From DATMNR01 sp963702765 (lineage in GTDB: Bacteria > Chloroflexota > Ktedonobacteria > Ktedonobacterales > Ktedonobacteraceae): a stretch of 64,000 nucleotides of DNA. Where the stretch lies: the NCBI GenBank assembly GCA_963702765.1, contig CAVPEB010000068.1, positions 38,509 through 102,508 on the forward strand, given 5' to 3'. This document shows, one piece after another, positions 48,060-56,847 of this stretch. Position numbers and translations under genes: made by a program. The notes under the pieces were generated by a model. The model ran no database searches, was not told where the DNA came from, and saw only the letters and a program-made list of their open reading frames with translations. Each line of letters begins with the position of its first letter. The first letter of the stretch is position 1.

Positions 48060-48198
48060 AGCCTTGCGCGAACGCATTACCGCTTTGGTAAATAGGCTCA
48101 CGACTCATCGTTTTACCATCTCCTGGCGCTTCATCTCCAACGACATTTGAAGTAAGCTCTCTGCTCTTTATCCTAAAATCAAAAACGAACTGGACTGA
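48060..48198 (+). pseudogene. 3' end of a second IS630 transposase
   Basis: LRERITALVNRL and FTISWRFISNDI, then after an in-frame TGA SKLSALYPKIKNELD, match the last 45 residues of the transposase at 45320-46441 (LRERITALEAER, RTISWRFTSQDA, KLHDLYPP). The final stop lies within the right terminal repeat. Confidence 0.8.
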
Positions 48199-48202
48199 CC
48201 AC
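48186..48202 (-). repeat. right terminal inverted repeat
   Basis: CGAACTGGACTGACCAC followed by TA (48203-48204), the exact reverse complement of 45258-45274. Confidence 0.85.
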
Positions 48203-48305
48203 TAGTCATATCAATTCATATTTCATACCGTGAATAAGTGAGTCTTTCAATTGACCGAGTACTGGATGGTGATGTTGTCATTTGGAGAATAGACAAAGTC
48301 AAAGC

Positions 48306-48346
48306 CGCAAGAAACGGGCAACCGCAATAGCTGCCTGTTTCTTGCG
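48306..48346. terminator. terminator-like hairpin after the DUF1269 operon
   Basis: A 15-bp stem (48306-48320 with 48332-48346, one G-T pair) with an 11-base loop lies 59 bases beyond the stop of the DUF1269 gene on the minus strand. No clear T-run follows. Confidence 0.55.
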
Positions 48347-48404
48347 TATTCAGGTCTGAACAGGCCTGTTCGTTCCTCTCTTGTACTCCTACTGTATACG
48401 AGCT

Positions 48405-49016
48405 TTATTGTTTAGGCGCTTCCTTTGTATCCTCGCTGGATGCTGGGGCAGCTGCTTCAGTTGCTGCTGGCACGGTTGCCTGGCTGGCCTGTGGAGCAGT
48501 TACTGTAACGTCTGCCTCGATTGACTGGGCTATTGTCCCGGAAAGTTCATCTCCGAGGGTTACTGTGACGACGTTGGCATTGACGCCAGACATGCTGTTC
48601 ACGACAGCTTCCGCATCGGTGTTCTCGACGAGGGCAAGGAACGCTGAGCTGTTTGGTTGAAGCTGCTCACCGATCTTTTTCAGGTCGTCTGGGGGGATGG
48701 AGCGGCCTGCGAAATGGCCAGCAACTCCACCGAGCGCACCGCCAGCAGCGGCCAGCCACAGAACACCTACCGGGCCACCTAGCAGGCCAATTGCGCCACC
48801 AACAACTGCGCCAATGGTAGCGCCCTTGCCGCCCTCTCCAGGCTCGTGAACATGGACGGAACCATCAGCTTCGCGGATTACAACTGCCTCGGCGACGACC
48901 TTGTAGCCTCCCAATTTCTGAGAAGCTTTTAGTTCATTGACAACCTCGTCCGCGGTATGGGTATCAGTAAAGCTGAAAACAAGGATGTTATAAATTGAAG
49001 AACCTGTGTCGCTCAC
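48405..49016 (-). CDS. DUF1269-family membrane-associated protein
   Basis: The 203-residue protein begins YNILVFSFTDTHTADEVVNELKASQK, a ferredoxin-like fold with a helix-strand pattern, followed by a glycine-zipper hydrophobic hairpin (GATIGAVVGGAIGLLGGPVGVLWLAAAGGALGGVAGHFAG, about 65-105) and a second half-repeat (LQPNSSAFLALVENTDAEAVV). The tail is Ala/Pro/Glu-rich. This matches DUF1269, a family without known function, often stress-related. The start is GTG at 49016, five bases after the preceding gene's stop, so translation of the two is coupled. Confidence 0.8.
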   Translation of the reverse strand: MSDTGSSIYNILVFSFTDTHTADEVVNELKASQKLGGYKVVAEAVVIREADGSVHVHEPGEGGKGATIGAVVGGAIGLLGGPVGVLWLAAAGGALGGVAGHFAGRSIPPDDLKKIGEQLQPNSSAFLALVENTDAEAVVNSMSGVNANVVTVTLGDELSGTIAQSIEADVTVTAPQASQATVPAATEAAAPASSEDTKEAPKQ

Positions 49017-49021
49017 TTATC

Positions 49022-49873
49022 TTATCTCTTTGACTTCTTCAATCCTTCGGCTACTGCGTTGGCTGTTTCGGCTTCACCGACTTCTTCGGCGCCTTTAGCT
49101 ATATCGCCAATGCCTTCAGCACGTATATCTTTCGCGACAGAACTCAAATCCTCCGAGGCCACTACTTCGTCCAATCCTTGCTCTGCCAGCTGTTCACCTG
49201 CATCTTCCAGCAATTCGCTCTGGTTCTCCAACTCTTCTGATTCGACGAGCCTGCCGATACCCTCTGCGACTTCGCCGACGGCCAGTTCGCCAACTTCGGC
49301 GCCTGTCTCTGCCATTGCAGTTGCCAGGACTCGTGTTGCGCCTGAGCGAAGGAGCACGTCTACTGCAAGGTCTTGCAACTCGTAGCCTTTATCGTCCAAA
49401 AATTCAGCGAACAAGGGCATATCGAGTGAATCAAGCACATTGCTCGTGGCCCATAGCTGCCCGGCAATGCCGGCAAGTTTCATCCCGTGTTCAAGATCAT
49501 CAGCGCTCATTTCGCGGACTATGTCACTTTGTATTGTCAATACTTCGGATGCAGACAGGAGTTCTTCGCCCTCGGCAAGATCACGCACGCCTTCACGCGC
49601 AGCCCTTTTACTGCGCCTCTCTGCCCGTTGCGCTGCTTTCAATGCATCTGCGGCACGTGTAGCATCACTGGCGCCTTCTGCTAGCAAGTCACGGCTCGCC
49701 GCTGACACATCGCCTGCAGCCTGTAAATCTTCGAGGCCCTCCGCTGTGTCCAGGACACCTACAGCAGCTTCCTCAACTGCTGCATTTTGCAACTCTTTGG
49801 CTGCCGCTGTGGTTTTGCTCTTACTTGTTGAGGTGCGTTTTGCTTTGGGTGCTTGTTTAGTTCGTTCTGCCAT
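49022..49873 (-). CDS. Ala/Glu-rich amphipathic repeat protein
   Basis: The ATG at 49873 has AAGGAG six bases upstream and gives 283 residues; the longer frame lacks a site. A basic N-terminus (MAERTKQAPKAKRTSTSKSK) is followed by long Ala/Glu/Leu-rich helices with a loose repeat of type xAEGxxDLAxGxEEL (for example REGVRDLAEGEELL and RAEGIGDIAKGAEEV). No transmembrane segment or known domain is seen. The composition suggests an elongated helical or surface-binding protein such as a phasin- or apolipoprotein-like coat, but that is a guess. It is co-transcribed with the DUF1269 gene, which suggests a shared membrane role. Confidence 0.65.
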   Translation of the reverse strand: MAERTKQAPKAKRTSTSKSKTTAAAKELQNAAVEEAAVGVLDTAEGLEDLQAAGDVSAASRDLLAEGASDATRAADALKAAQRAERRSKRAAREGVRDLAEGEELLSASEVLTIQSDIVREMSADDLEHGMKLAGIAGQLWATSNVLDSLDMPLFAEFLDDKGYELQDLAVDVLLRSGATRVLATAMAETGAEVGELAVGEVAEGIGRLVESEELENQSELLEDAGEQLAEQGLDEVVASEDLSSVAKDIRAEGIGDIAKGAEEVGEAETANAVAEGLKKSKR

Positions 49874-50022
49874 TTTTTTCTCCTTCGAATGAACATAGGT
49901 AAATAATTGTAAATAGGTTGATTTGAAACTTCGGCTGTATAGTTTCATTTTTTGCGTGAGAGCAGAGAGGTAGCCACTAGCATTATACTTGATTTGAAGC
50001 GAAAACACATCATTAATTTGTA

Positions 50023-51918
50023 CTAATTTCGGAGTTTAATTTCTAACTGTTTGATAATGAGGGGAAGTAAGGTGTGAACATCTCCGATTACACCAACATC
50101 GGAGTGACGGAAGATTGCTGCCCGCCTGTTTTTGTTGATAGAGACTACATAGTGCGCTTTGCGGATGCCTGCAACATGTTCTGCGGCTCCACGGATGCCA
50201 AGAGCGAAATAGAGTTGGGGAGCTACTGCTCGACCTGTGAGACCGATTTGTGTCTGTTTGGGGAGCCAGCCCTTATCGGTTACGTTTCGTGTGGCTCCAA
50301 TTGCCGCGTTGAGCAATGCGGCGAGTTGATATACCCGGGTATAGTTTTCTGGTTCGCCCATACCCATGCCGATACCCAGGATAATTTGTGCTGATTCTAG
50401 CTCTTCTACGCCTACATCTCGATACTCGTGGTTGATGATCTGCGTGCGTATGAGAGCTGCGATCTCGTGCGTTGGAATGTGTTCAATCACAGGAACACGG
50501 CTGAAATCGGCTTCCGCAGCGTGGAGCATGCCAGGGCGCAGGGTTGACATTGCTGGAAGTGTATTCGAGCGTATCAATGAGATGACCTGGTTCCCAAAAG
50601 CAGGTTTATACTGTACAAGCCTCTGCTGGTTGTCGATAGCCAGGTCTATACAATCGCCAGTAAGTCCAAGTTTCAGTCGTGCTGCCACTCTGGGGGCGAG
50701 ATCGCGGCCGTTGGCGGTCGAGCCGAGCAGTACTACAGCCGGATGATGCGCAGCTATCGCTGCGCTTAGCACAGCAGCGTAGCCATCTGTAGTGTAACGC
50801 TCTAGTGCGGAGTTGGCAGCCACGTAGACGCGCTCAGCGCCATAAGCGGTCAGAGTAACAGCATGTTCGGAGATATTTTCTGTGCCACCGATGAGTACCG
50901 CTGCAAGTTCGCCCTGGAGCCTGGCCGCTAAATCTATGCCTTTGCCCAATAATTCAAGTGTCACGCTGCGGATTCCCTGTGGTGAGAGTTCGGCGATGAC
51001 CCAGACTGCTTTGCCTGGTATGGGTTCGCCGAGGCGCTGAGAAGCTGCGCTAAAGCGATGGATTCGGCTCTGTTCCGATTTCTCGAGATTCAGGAATCCG
51101 TGCGCTTGCAGGTCGTTCACGAGTAATTCCACGAGCTTCAACGGGTCTTCATCCGTGAGAATACGTCCCTCGCGCGCGAGTGAATCTGGCTCGACGTCTG
51201 ATACCCATGTTGGCGATCCTGTTTGACCAAGCAGATTACTATCTACGTTCAGGTCAGCCGCTGTTATTACCTGGTACCGTTCGCTCTGCTGACTTGCCTC
51301 GCGAATAGCGCGATCATCAGGCCAGATGCCTTCATTGAGCCGCTCGGCGGCCGTAACAAGGGCAGGAAGGGGGGCACTCAGCGTTTCGTAGCCTTCATCG
51401 GTCTCGCGAGTTGCAATGATCTCGACATTGCCATTGTGTTTGCGGAGATCGATCTTTTGGATGGCGCTGATCTGTGGTACATCCATAATTTCGGCAATTT
51501 CAGGGCCGACCTGGGAAGTTTCGGCATCGATACTATGACGGCCACAGAAAATTAGATCAGGGTGTTCAGGGGCAATGGCAAAAGACAGTGTAAGCGCGGT
51601 TGCGGCTGTGTCCGCGCCTCCAAATGCGCGGTCGCTGAGGTGTATTGCGCGGTCGGCGCCTATTGCCAGGGCTATAGCTAACGCCTCGTGCGCCTGGGGC
51701 GGCCCCATGGTAATGGCGATTACCTCGCCACCGTACACTTCGCGTAGTCTTACTGCCTCGGTGAGAGCATAGACATCCAATTCGTTTATGTCCAGTGGCA
51801 CGCCCTCGCGCACCAGGCGATGTGTTTCGGGGTCGAAGCGAAGCGCTGATAGTAGAGGCACCTGCTTTATGCAGACGATAATTTTTAAGGGGCCTATGCC
51901 TTCTTGTTGTATATCCAC
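50023..51918 (-). CDS. single-chain electron transfer flavoprotein (EtfB-EtfA fusion)
   Basis: The 631-residue protein joins an EtfB-like half (about 12-260: LKIIVCIKQVPLLSALRFD, VYALTEAVRLREVYGGEVIAITMGP, IFCGRHSIDAETSQVGPEIAE) to an EtfA half (about 300-631: VWVIAELSPQGIRSVTLELLG, VLLGSTANGRDLAPRVAARL, and the FAD block GLTGRAVAPQLYFALGIRGAAEHVAGIRKA ending in FRHSDVGVIGD). ETFs pass electrons from acyl-CoA and related dehydrogenases to the membrane quinone pool. Fusing both subunits gives a fixed 1:1 ratio. The start is uncertain: GTG at 51918 is the closest reasonable codon, as the frame stays open upstream into the tnpB end. The normal start region may have been altered by the element. 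Confidence 0.85.
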   Translation of the reverse strand: MDIQQEGIGPLKIIVCIKQVPLLSALRFDPETHRLVREGVPLDINELDVYALTEAVRLREVYGGEVIAITMGPPQAHEALAIALAIGADRAIHLSDRAFGGADTAATALTLSFAIAPEHPDLIFCGRHSIDAETSQVGPEIAEIMDVPQISAIQKIDLRKHNGNVEIIATRETDEGYETLSAPLPALVTAAERLNEGIWPDDRAIREASQQSERYQVITAADLNVDSNLLGQTGSPTWVSDVEPDSLAREGRILTDEDPLKLVELLVNDLQAHGFLNLEKSEQSRIHRFSAASQRLGEPIPGKAVWVIAELSPQGIRSVTLELLGKGIDLAARLQGELAAVLIGGTENISEHAVTLTAYGAERVYVAANSALERYTTDGYAAVLSAAIAAHHPAVVLLGSTANGRDLAPRVAARLKLGLTGDCIDLAIDNQQRLVQYKPAFGNQVISLIRSNTLPAMSTLRPGMLHAAEADFSRVPVIEHIPTHEIAALIRTQIINHEYRDVGVEELESAQIILGIGMGMGEPENYTRVYQLAALLNAAIGATRNVTDKGWLPKQTQIGLTGRAVAPQLYFALGIRGAAEHVAGIRKAHYVVSINKNRRAAIFRHSDVGVIGDVHTLLPLIIKQLEIKLRN

Positions 51919-51973
51919 GTTAGCGACACTGCCTTTCAAAACATGTGGAAATGTGTTGATTGCTGCACGAAGC

Positions 51974-52010
51974 TGGAATGTGGCATCCTCATGACACCTG
52001 ATACATTCCA
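51974..52010. repeat. inverted repeat at the tnpB 3' side
   Basis: TGGAATGT (51974-51981) pairs with ACATTCCA (52003-52010), 27 bases below the tnpB stop. It may be part of the element's right end and of the guide-RNA scaffold usually encoded there. The insertion boundary is not certain. Confidence 0.4.
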
Positions 52011-52036
52011 CCTGCATGACAGCACACCGCACTCGA

Positions 52037-53266
52037 CTAGAGAGTGTGTGGCCCAGGCCGGGCAAGGAACCGCTGGTAGATGTTGACCGCGCTGTTCTCA
52101 TCGCGGTCCATCACCAAGCCGCAGTTCTCACAGCGATACCTTCGGACCCACAGCGGCATGTCTTTCACATGCTTACAGACATGGCACGTCCTGGTCGTAT
52201 CGCGCTCATCTACTAGAAACAATTCTTTCCCAAAGCGCAGACACTTATAGTGGAGCATCTGCACAAAGCCGTAGAGTCCCCAATCATTGTACACCATGCG
52301 GTTGCGGATCTGCCGCTTGCGCCTTTCTTTGCGGGTTTCCTGCTCTTGCTTCCTCATGACCATCTGCCTTTGGGAAAGATCGCCGATCACCACAGCCCTT
52401 TCAGCCAATCGGTGCGCGATAAGGTGAGAAGCTTTATGCAGACAGTCTTGTTGCTTGCGCCGTTTCTTCTCAGCGATGCGCTTATAGATCTTGGAAAGTT
52501 GAATGTACCGACGGGATTTCTTCTTGCATGTATCCCGTTTAGAGCGAATCTTGTCCAATTGCCTGTTGTAATACCGGTAGCCCTTGAAGCCGCCGATGTG
52601 GTAGAAGCGTCCCTGGTCGGTGTAGCCGGTTGCCAGCGTCTTGATGCCCAGGTCAAAGGCCACAATGCCGTCATCACGTAAACTGCGTTGCGCGCGTTTC
52701 TTTTGCCTTTTGTGTGTCTTGCGCGTATCGTCCTCGCCCTGCTCTGCATCATCGTACACGAACGAGCAGTAGTAGTTCCCACGCGCGTCCCGGGATACGG
52801 CTACTTCATGAAAGTGCTCAGGGGGCTCTTCCGTCAGATGCGCTGTGATGTTGGGGTAGCGTTTTGGCCCCCAGTTGCCGCCCCCGCCGGTCGGAAGGAT
52901 GATCGTCTTATCGTGCACTTGTAGGTACATCGCGGGATAACACAACGTGAAGAACTGGTGTCGTGGCTTGAAGCGCGGAAATCCCGGTGTCTCTCCTCTC
53001 GCCAAGCGACGGAAGAACGCTTGCATAGCCCTATCCAACCGAAAGTAGACCTCTGCTAAGAGCTTGCCGTAGACGTATTGTAGTTCTGGATCGTACCGTT
53101 TACTCTCGCGCAGGGACTTCTTAGCCTCGTTGACGTTCCAGCGTTCCCCGTTGCGCAGGCGCATCACCCACCAATTGTTCAAGCCGCGGCACTTGGCTTG
53201 CATGAACTCAAGAGCTTCAGCGTCTTGCTCGTTGACCTCAATTTTGATCTTTTTACACAGTAACAT
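52037..53266 (-). CDS. tnpB: TnpB-like RNA-guided nuclease (IS200/IS605 or IS607 accessory)
   Basis: The 409-residue protein has the TnpB helical N-domain (KCRGLNNWWVMRLRNG), the RuvC-I Asp in DGIVAFDLGIKTLATGYT, the second region AVVIGDLSQRQMVMRKQE, the zinc finger CHVCKHVKDMPLWVRRYRCENCG and the RuvC-III Asp in LVMDRDENSAVNIYQRF. The Glu expected in region II (usually xxIEDL) is Gly. A Glu just before the zinc finger (LFLVDERDTTRTC) may take its place, as reported for some TnpB groups. No tnpA partner is present, so it stands alone or has lost its transposase. The start has GAGG seven bases upstream. It lies directly before the ETF gene. Confidence 0.88.
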   Translation of the reverse strand: MLLCKKIKIEVNEQDAEALEFMQAKCRGLNNWWVMRLRNGERWNVNEAKKSLRESKRYDPELQYVYGKLLAEVYFRLDRAMQAFFRRLARGETPGFPRFKPRHQFFTLCYPAMYLQVHDKTIILPTGGGGNWGPKRYPNITAHLTEEPPEHFHEVAVSRDARGNYYCSFVYDDAEQGEDDTRKTHKRQKKRAQRSLRDDGIVAFDLGIKTLATGYTDQGRFYHIGGFKGYRYYNRQLDKIRSKRDTCKKKSRRYIQLSKIYKRIAEKKRRKQQDCLHKASHLIAHRLAERAVVIGDLSQRQMVMRKQEQETRKERRKRQIRNRMVYNDWGLYGFVQMLHYKCLRFGKELFLVDERDTTRTCHVCKHVKDMPLWVRRYRCENCGLVMDRDENSAVNIYQRFLARPGPHTL

Positions 53267-53895
53267 CGTGTCGCCTCAAACTGGATAGTGTTATCATATA
53301 CTTCTTCTTTGCGGGAGCGGAAAATGTGGTAGTCTTCCCCTCTCGCTCCTACGCTTTGGGATACTCATTGCATGGAATGTGACAACAAGAGTCTCTGTGG
53401 TTGTCCATGCCGGTTCTGGTAGACGTACTCCCACTCTGGAAAATACTGCTCGACGGAAGTATCTGAGGGGTCCCACTCTCTATGAACCCGCTTGATGAAG
53501 ATTTTGGTCTCTGGGACAGCGGGGAAGCAGCTAGAGGAACTTGAGCGGGTAATGCTACCACAAGCATTGTGCTAGAAGAGACGAGCACAGAAGGAAGTGG
53601 TAACGAGAGTCAGAGCCATCTACGTAGTTTTCACTACGCTGACGGTTTTTCATGTTATACATCCTGCACGAAGGCGTTCTCTTTTAGGACGTGGTTTTGA
53701 AAATGCATACATGTCAATATATTTTCCACAACGGTCGATTTCTCCTTCAGTTTGTACATATTGGGATGCTTCTGTGATGCTATGGCTTTTGTTCTGCTTG
53801 CGCATGCTGATCTGCTTTGATCTAATAATAGTATATAAGTGATTTGAATAATCAGGCAAAATTTAGCAGAAAGTAAAGAAAGGGAGGAGGTCAAC
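53267..53895. other. gap between tnpB and the M50 protease gene
   Basis: The 629 bases hold the tnpB promoter side and probably the element's left end, but I cannot define it. GGAGCG/CGCTCC could form a hairpin near 53315-53350. Short open frames have no recognisable domain. The plus end has GGGAGGAGG before the ATG at 53896. Confidence 0.4.
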
Positions 53896-55035
53896 ATGCC
53901 AGGTTCATTGCGTATTGGAAAGATTTTTGGAATAGATATCTATATTCATATTAGTTGGATCATCATTATCGTGCTTATGACCTGGTCGCTAGCTGTTGGT
54001 TGGTTTCCTGTGTTATATCATGGTTTTTCCGCTATTACCGATTGGGTACTTGGCTTTATCGCTGCAATACTGCTTTTTGTCTCGGTGTTGCTACACGAAT
54101 TAGCTCATTCTGTAGTAGCTCGCAGGCGCGGGCTGCCTGTAAAAAATATCACACTTTTTATCTTCGGTGGTGTTTCGAATATTGAAAAGGAACCTGGAAG
54201 CCCGGGCATTGAATTTCAAATGGCCGTTGTTGGCCCGATAACCAGTCTTCTGATCGGTGTTCTGGCTTTTGCTCTCCTGTATATACTTGGTCAATTTACT
54301 ACTCCACTGGGAGCTATACTGTGGTATCTGGGTTTAGCTAATATCCTGCTGGGCATTTTCAACTTGATCCCAGGTTTTCCCCTGGATGGGGGACGAGTGT
54401 TGCGCTCGATTGTGTGGAAAATAGATGGTAATCTACGTCGAGCAACGCGGGTTGTAACGATTGTTGGTCAGATTATTGCGTATCTCTTCATTCTGGTTGG
54501 AATCTGGCTGTTCTTTGTCGGTTACTTCATAGATGGTCTCTGGTTAGGTTTCATTGGCTGGTTCCTGCTGAGCTCAGCACAATCGGCCAATTCAGAGGTG
54601 ATGCTGCAATCGGTGTTTCGTGGTGTGACAGTTAGTGAGGTTATGAATACAACTCCAACGACGGTACCTGCCAATATCTCGCTACAAAAGCTGGTGGACG
54701 AGTACTTTTTACCACTTGGCCTGCGCTCAGCTTTAGTCGTCCAGGTCGACCGATTGGCAGGTCTGATTACGCTCGGCGATATACGACATATTCCGCGTGA
54801 AGAGTGGGGACAGACGCCTGTTGGTCTTGCAATGATTCCACGCGAACAACTGCATATCGTGTCCCCACAACAAAGTTTGAATGATGTACTGCCACTCATG
54901 GCTGGACGAGATGTCAACCAACTGCCGGTCGTGCAAGATGAACGCCTGGTTGGTGTATTGAGCCGGGATGCAATCGTGCGCTATCTCGAGATCAGGCGTA
55001 GTTTGGGATTAGAAGACAGGCAAAAAGCCGCGTAA
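53896..55035 (+). CDS. M50 site-2 protease with CBS domains
   Basis: This intramembrane zinc metalloprotease has 379 residues. Its six-helix membrane part (1-220) carries HELAHS (zinc His residues and catalytic Glu) near residue 70 and NLIPGFPLDGGRVLRSI near residue 155 with the zinc Asp. The C-terminal 150 residues contain two CBS motifs (VSEVMNTTPTTVPANISLQKLVDEYFLPLGLRSALVV; SLNDVLPLMAGRDVNQLPVVQDERLVGVLSRDAIV) that often bind adenine nucleotides. Such proteases cut membrane-anchored anti-sigma factors or other proteins inside the membrane; the substrate here is unknown. The ribosome site GGGAGGAGG is strong. It is convergent with the reductase gene, with only three bases between the stops. 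Confidence 0.92.
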   Translation: MPGSLRIGKIFGIDIYIHISWIIIIVLMTWSLAVGWFPVLYHGFSAITDWVLGFIAAILLFVSVLLHELAHSVVARRRGLPVKNITLFIFGGVSNIEKEPGSPGIEFQMAVVGPITSLLIGVLAFALLYILGQFTTPLGAILWYLGLANILLGIFNLIPGFPLDGGRVLRSIVWKIDGNLRRATRVVTIVGQIIAYLFILVGIWLFFVGYFIDGLWLGFIGWFLLSSAQSANSEVMLQSVFRGVTVSEVMNTTPTTVPANISLQKLVDEYFLPLGLRSALVVQVDRLAGLITLGDIRHIPREEWGQTPVGLAMIPREQLHIVSPQQSLNDVLPLMAGRDVNQLPVVQDERLVGVLSRDAIVRYLEIRRSLGLEDRQKAA

Positions 55036-55038
55036 TAT

Positions 55039-56010
55039 CTATATCAACAACACGACCTTGCCTGTGGTTTTGCGTTGAGCAATGGCTTTGTGAGCCTCGA
55101 CTGCTTGCTCAAGAGGGAATGTTCGACCAACTATTATTTCCAACTGGCCGCTTAAAAGGTATTGCATCAAGCTCATGATCGCCAATGTTATTCGGTCAGG
55201 CCGACTTATCTGACTGGCCAGCCAGTAGCCAATGATGGCTTGATTTTTATACATCAACTGAGGCCCGGAAAACTGCGCGATCTGCCCACTGGCTACTCCA
55301 TATATGACCATACGACCAAATGGCGCCAGGCATTGAAGACTTTGTTCGGAGATTGTGCCCCCTACCATCTCCAGAATGATATCTGCCCCTTTGCCGCCAG
55401 TAGCATGCTTCACCTGTTCTACCCAATCCTGTTCAGTGTAATTGATAGTCACATCGGCGCCCAGGCGGCGTACGAGATCGAGTTTATCGGCATTGCTGGC
55501 TGTTCCAATTACGGTACTAGCGCCCATCAGTTTTGCGAGTTGAACTGCGAGTGTGCCTACACCTCCCGCTGCCGCATGTATCAGGACGCTTTCTCCAGAT
55601 TGTAGGTGGGTTGATTCTTGTAAGAGTTGAAAGGCTGTGATTCCTTGTAAAGGAAATGCAGCGGCATGGGTGAAATCTAGAGCAGGTGGAATAGGTATAA
55701 CCAGGCTGGCCTGAGAAGTCGCGTATTCGGCATAGCCTCCATCGCAAAAAGCCGCTACTCTCGTTCCTTCTGCGACTGAGTTGACTCCATCGCCGAGCGC
55801 GACGACCGTTCCGGCGATCTCTATACCTGGTGTCATTGGCGTGCGTGTAGGTGTGAGATAAGCTCCTGCGCGTTGCGCAAGGTCTGCGTAATTGACGCCT
55901 GCTGCTTCTACTTTGATAAGTACTTCACCTGCTTTTGGAGCAGGTGTTTCTATTTCTTCCAGTCGCATGACTTCGGGGTCACCAGTTTCGTGAATACGAA
56001 TTGCTTTCAT
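55039..56010 (-). CDS. MDR-family NAD(P)H:quinone oxidoreductase-like enzyme
   Basis: The 323-residue enzyme belongs to the medium-chain dehydrogenase/reductase family without catalytic zinc: PKAGEVLIKVEAAGVNYADLAQRAG, TPGIEIAGTVVALGDGVN, and the Rossmann motif VLIHAAAGGVGTLAVQLAKLMGA near residue 140, then NADKLDLVRRLGADVTINYTEQDW and GKVVLLI at the end. These reductases turn over quinones or enones with NADPH. The start at 56010 has AAGGAG seven bases upstream. It probably forms a single-gene unit. Confidence 0.9.
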   Translation of the reverse strand: MKAIRIHETGDPEVMRLEEIETPAPKAGEVLIKVEAAGVNYADLAQRAGAYLTPTRTPMTPGIEIAGTVVALGDGVNSVAEGTRVAAFCDGGYAEYATSQASLVIPIPPALDFTHAAAFPLQGITAFQLLQESTHLQSGESVLIHAAAGGVGTLAVQLAKLMGASTVIGTASNADKLDLVRRLGADVTINYTEQDWVEQVKHATGGKGADIILEMVGGTISEQSLQCLAPFGRMVIYGVASGQIAQFSGPQLMYKNQAIIGYWLASQISRPDRITLAIMSLMQYLLSGQLEIIVGRTFPLEQAVEAHKAIAQRKTTGKVVLLI

Positions 56011-56847
56011 GAAATAGCTCCTTTTGGTGTCTTTTTACTTGTATTGTACGTATAAAGATTGTATCACCTGGAAGTTAGTTCCCTAATTCATCGGGTTGGT
56101 AACGTTCAACGTATTACTAATAGGGGATACCTTCATTGACGGGGACTGAATTGAATTTCTCGCCACCTGCGGTGGCGAAGAAGGAGAGTGAGCGGGGACA
56201 CCCCGCACCCCGGCAAGGGACTTCGTCCCCTGCACCTCTGGAGTATGCACCTAAGAGGGATAGAAATCATGCTTGCCAGGATACTACCTATAAGGTGATA
56301 CAAGAGCGTCTATGGAGATGTCAAGATTGCAAAAAGTTGGGTTTTGAGTCGTGATATTGTCTGATACACGAAAAAACACAGCAGAACATCTTGACGTAAC
56401 GTTGTACTATTATTATTAGTATGTATGAGAATAAAGTACCGAATTTTACACTGTCCTAGGATAGATGAAGATAAATTCTGTACACTATGCTTTGGCGTCT
56501 ATGCAAGTGACACCTAAATTTTTTATCAATTCACTTTTTTAATGCCCTCTTTGCCTGTATATCGCAGGCGCAGTAAGAAGGACTCTCCATCTGGAGGTTC
56601 GGTTTGGACGTGTTGAGGCGTTTATGATGCTGTTGCACGTGTCCTGGGAGTGAATTTTATATTCGCAAACCAAGTTCAGGTATGGGAGAGTAATACTGAG
56701 TTTGATGATTTGGAAACAAAGAATTTAGAATAGACAGATGTAGATCAGGGAGTGACCAAAGAGGGTGCCCCATGAAGGTAAAGTAGCCTGCCGGGCTGTT
56801 AATCAACCGCCACAATGATCTTCTCGTCTCAAATGAGGTGAACACAC
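56011..56847. other. long gap with hairpin-rich repeat patch
   Basis: No gene is supported in these 837 bases. Around 56160-56240 there is a cluster of short GC-rich hairpins (CGCCACC-TGC-GGTGGCG, GCGGGG-ACA-CCCCGC, GGGAC-TTC-GTCCC) like those in other gaps of this window. Upstream of FtsH, GAGGTGA lies six bases before the ATG. Confidence 0.45.

Larger units (their letters stand above)
45256..48204. mobile_element. IS630-bounded unit carrying gltX
   Basis: The outer ends are perfect 17-bp inverted repeats (45258-45274 and 48186-48202), each flanked by TA as expected for IS630/Tc1-type insertion at TA. Inside are a frameshifted IS630 transposase, a complete glutamyl-tRNA synthetase gene, and a second partial transposase 3' end. 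The local right end of the first transposase (about 46430-46460) is diverged and lacks this repeat. The unit may be a composite element with gltX as cargo, or two nested IS copies beside a resident gene. Confidence 0.6.

Noticed and set aside
52037..53266. TnpB-like protein as a nuclease-dead repressor
   Set aside because: RuvC-I and RuvC-III Asp residues and the zinc finger are intact, and a Glu is available near the finger, so loss of activity is not supported.
56136..56354. 72-codon open frame with two Cys pairs as a zinc-binding peptide
   Set aside because: Its first half is translated hairpin repeat DNA; the cysteines near the end do not form a known motif.
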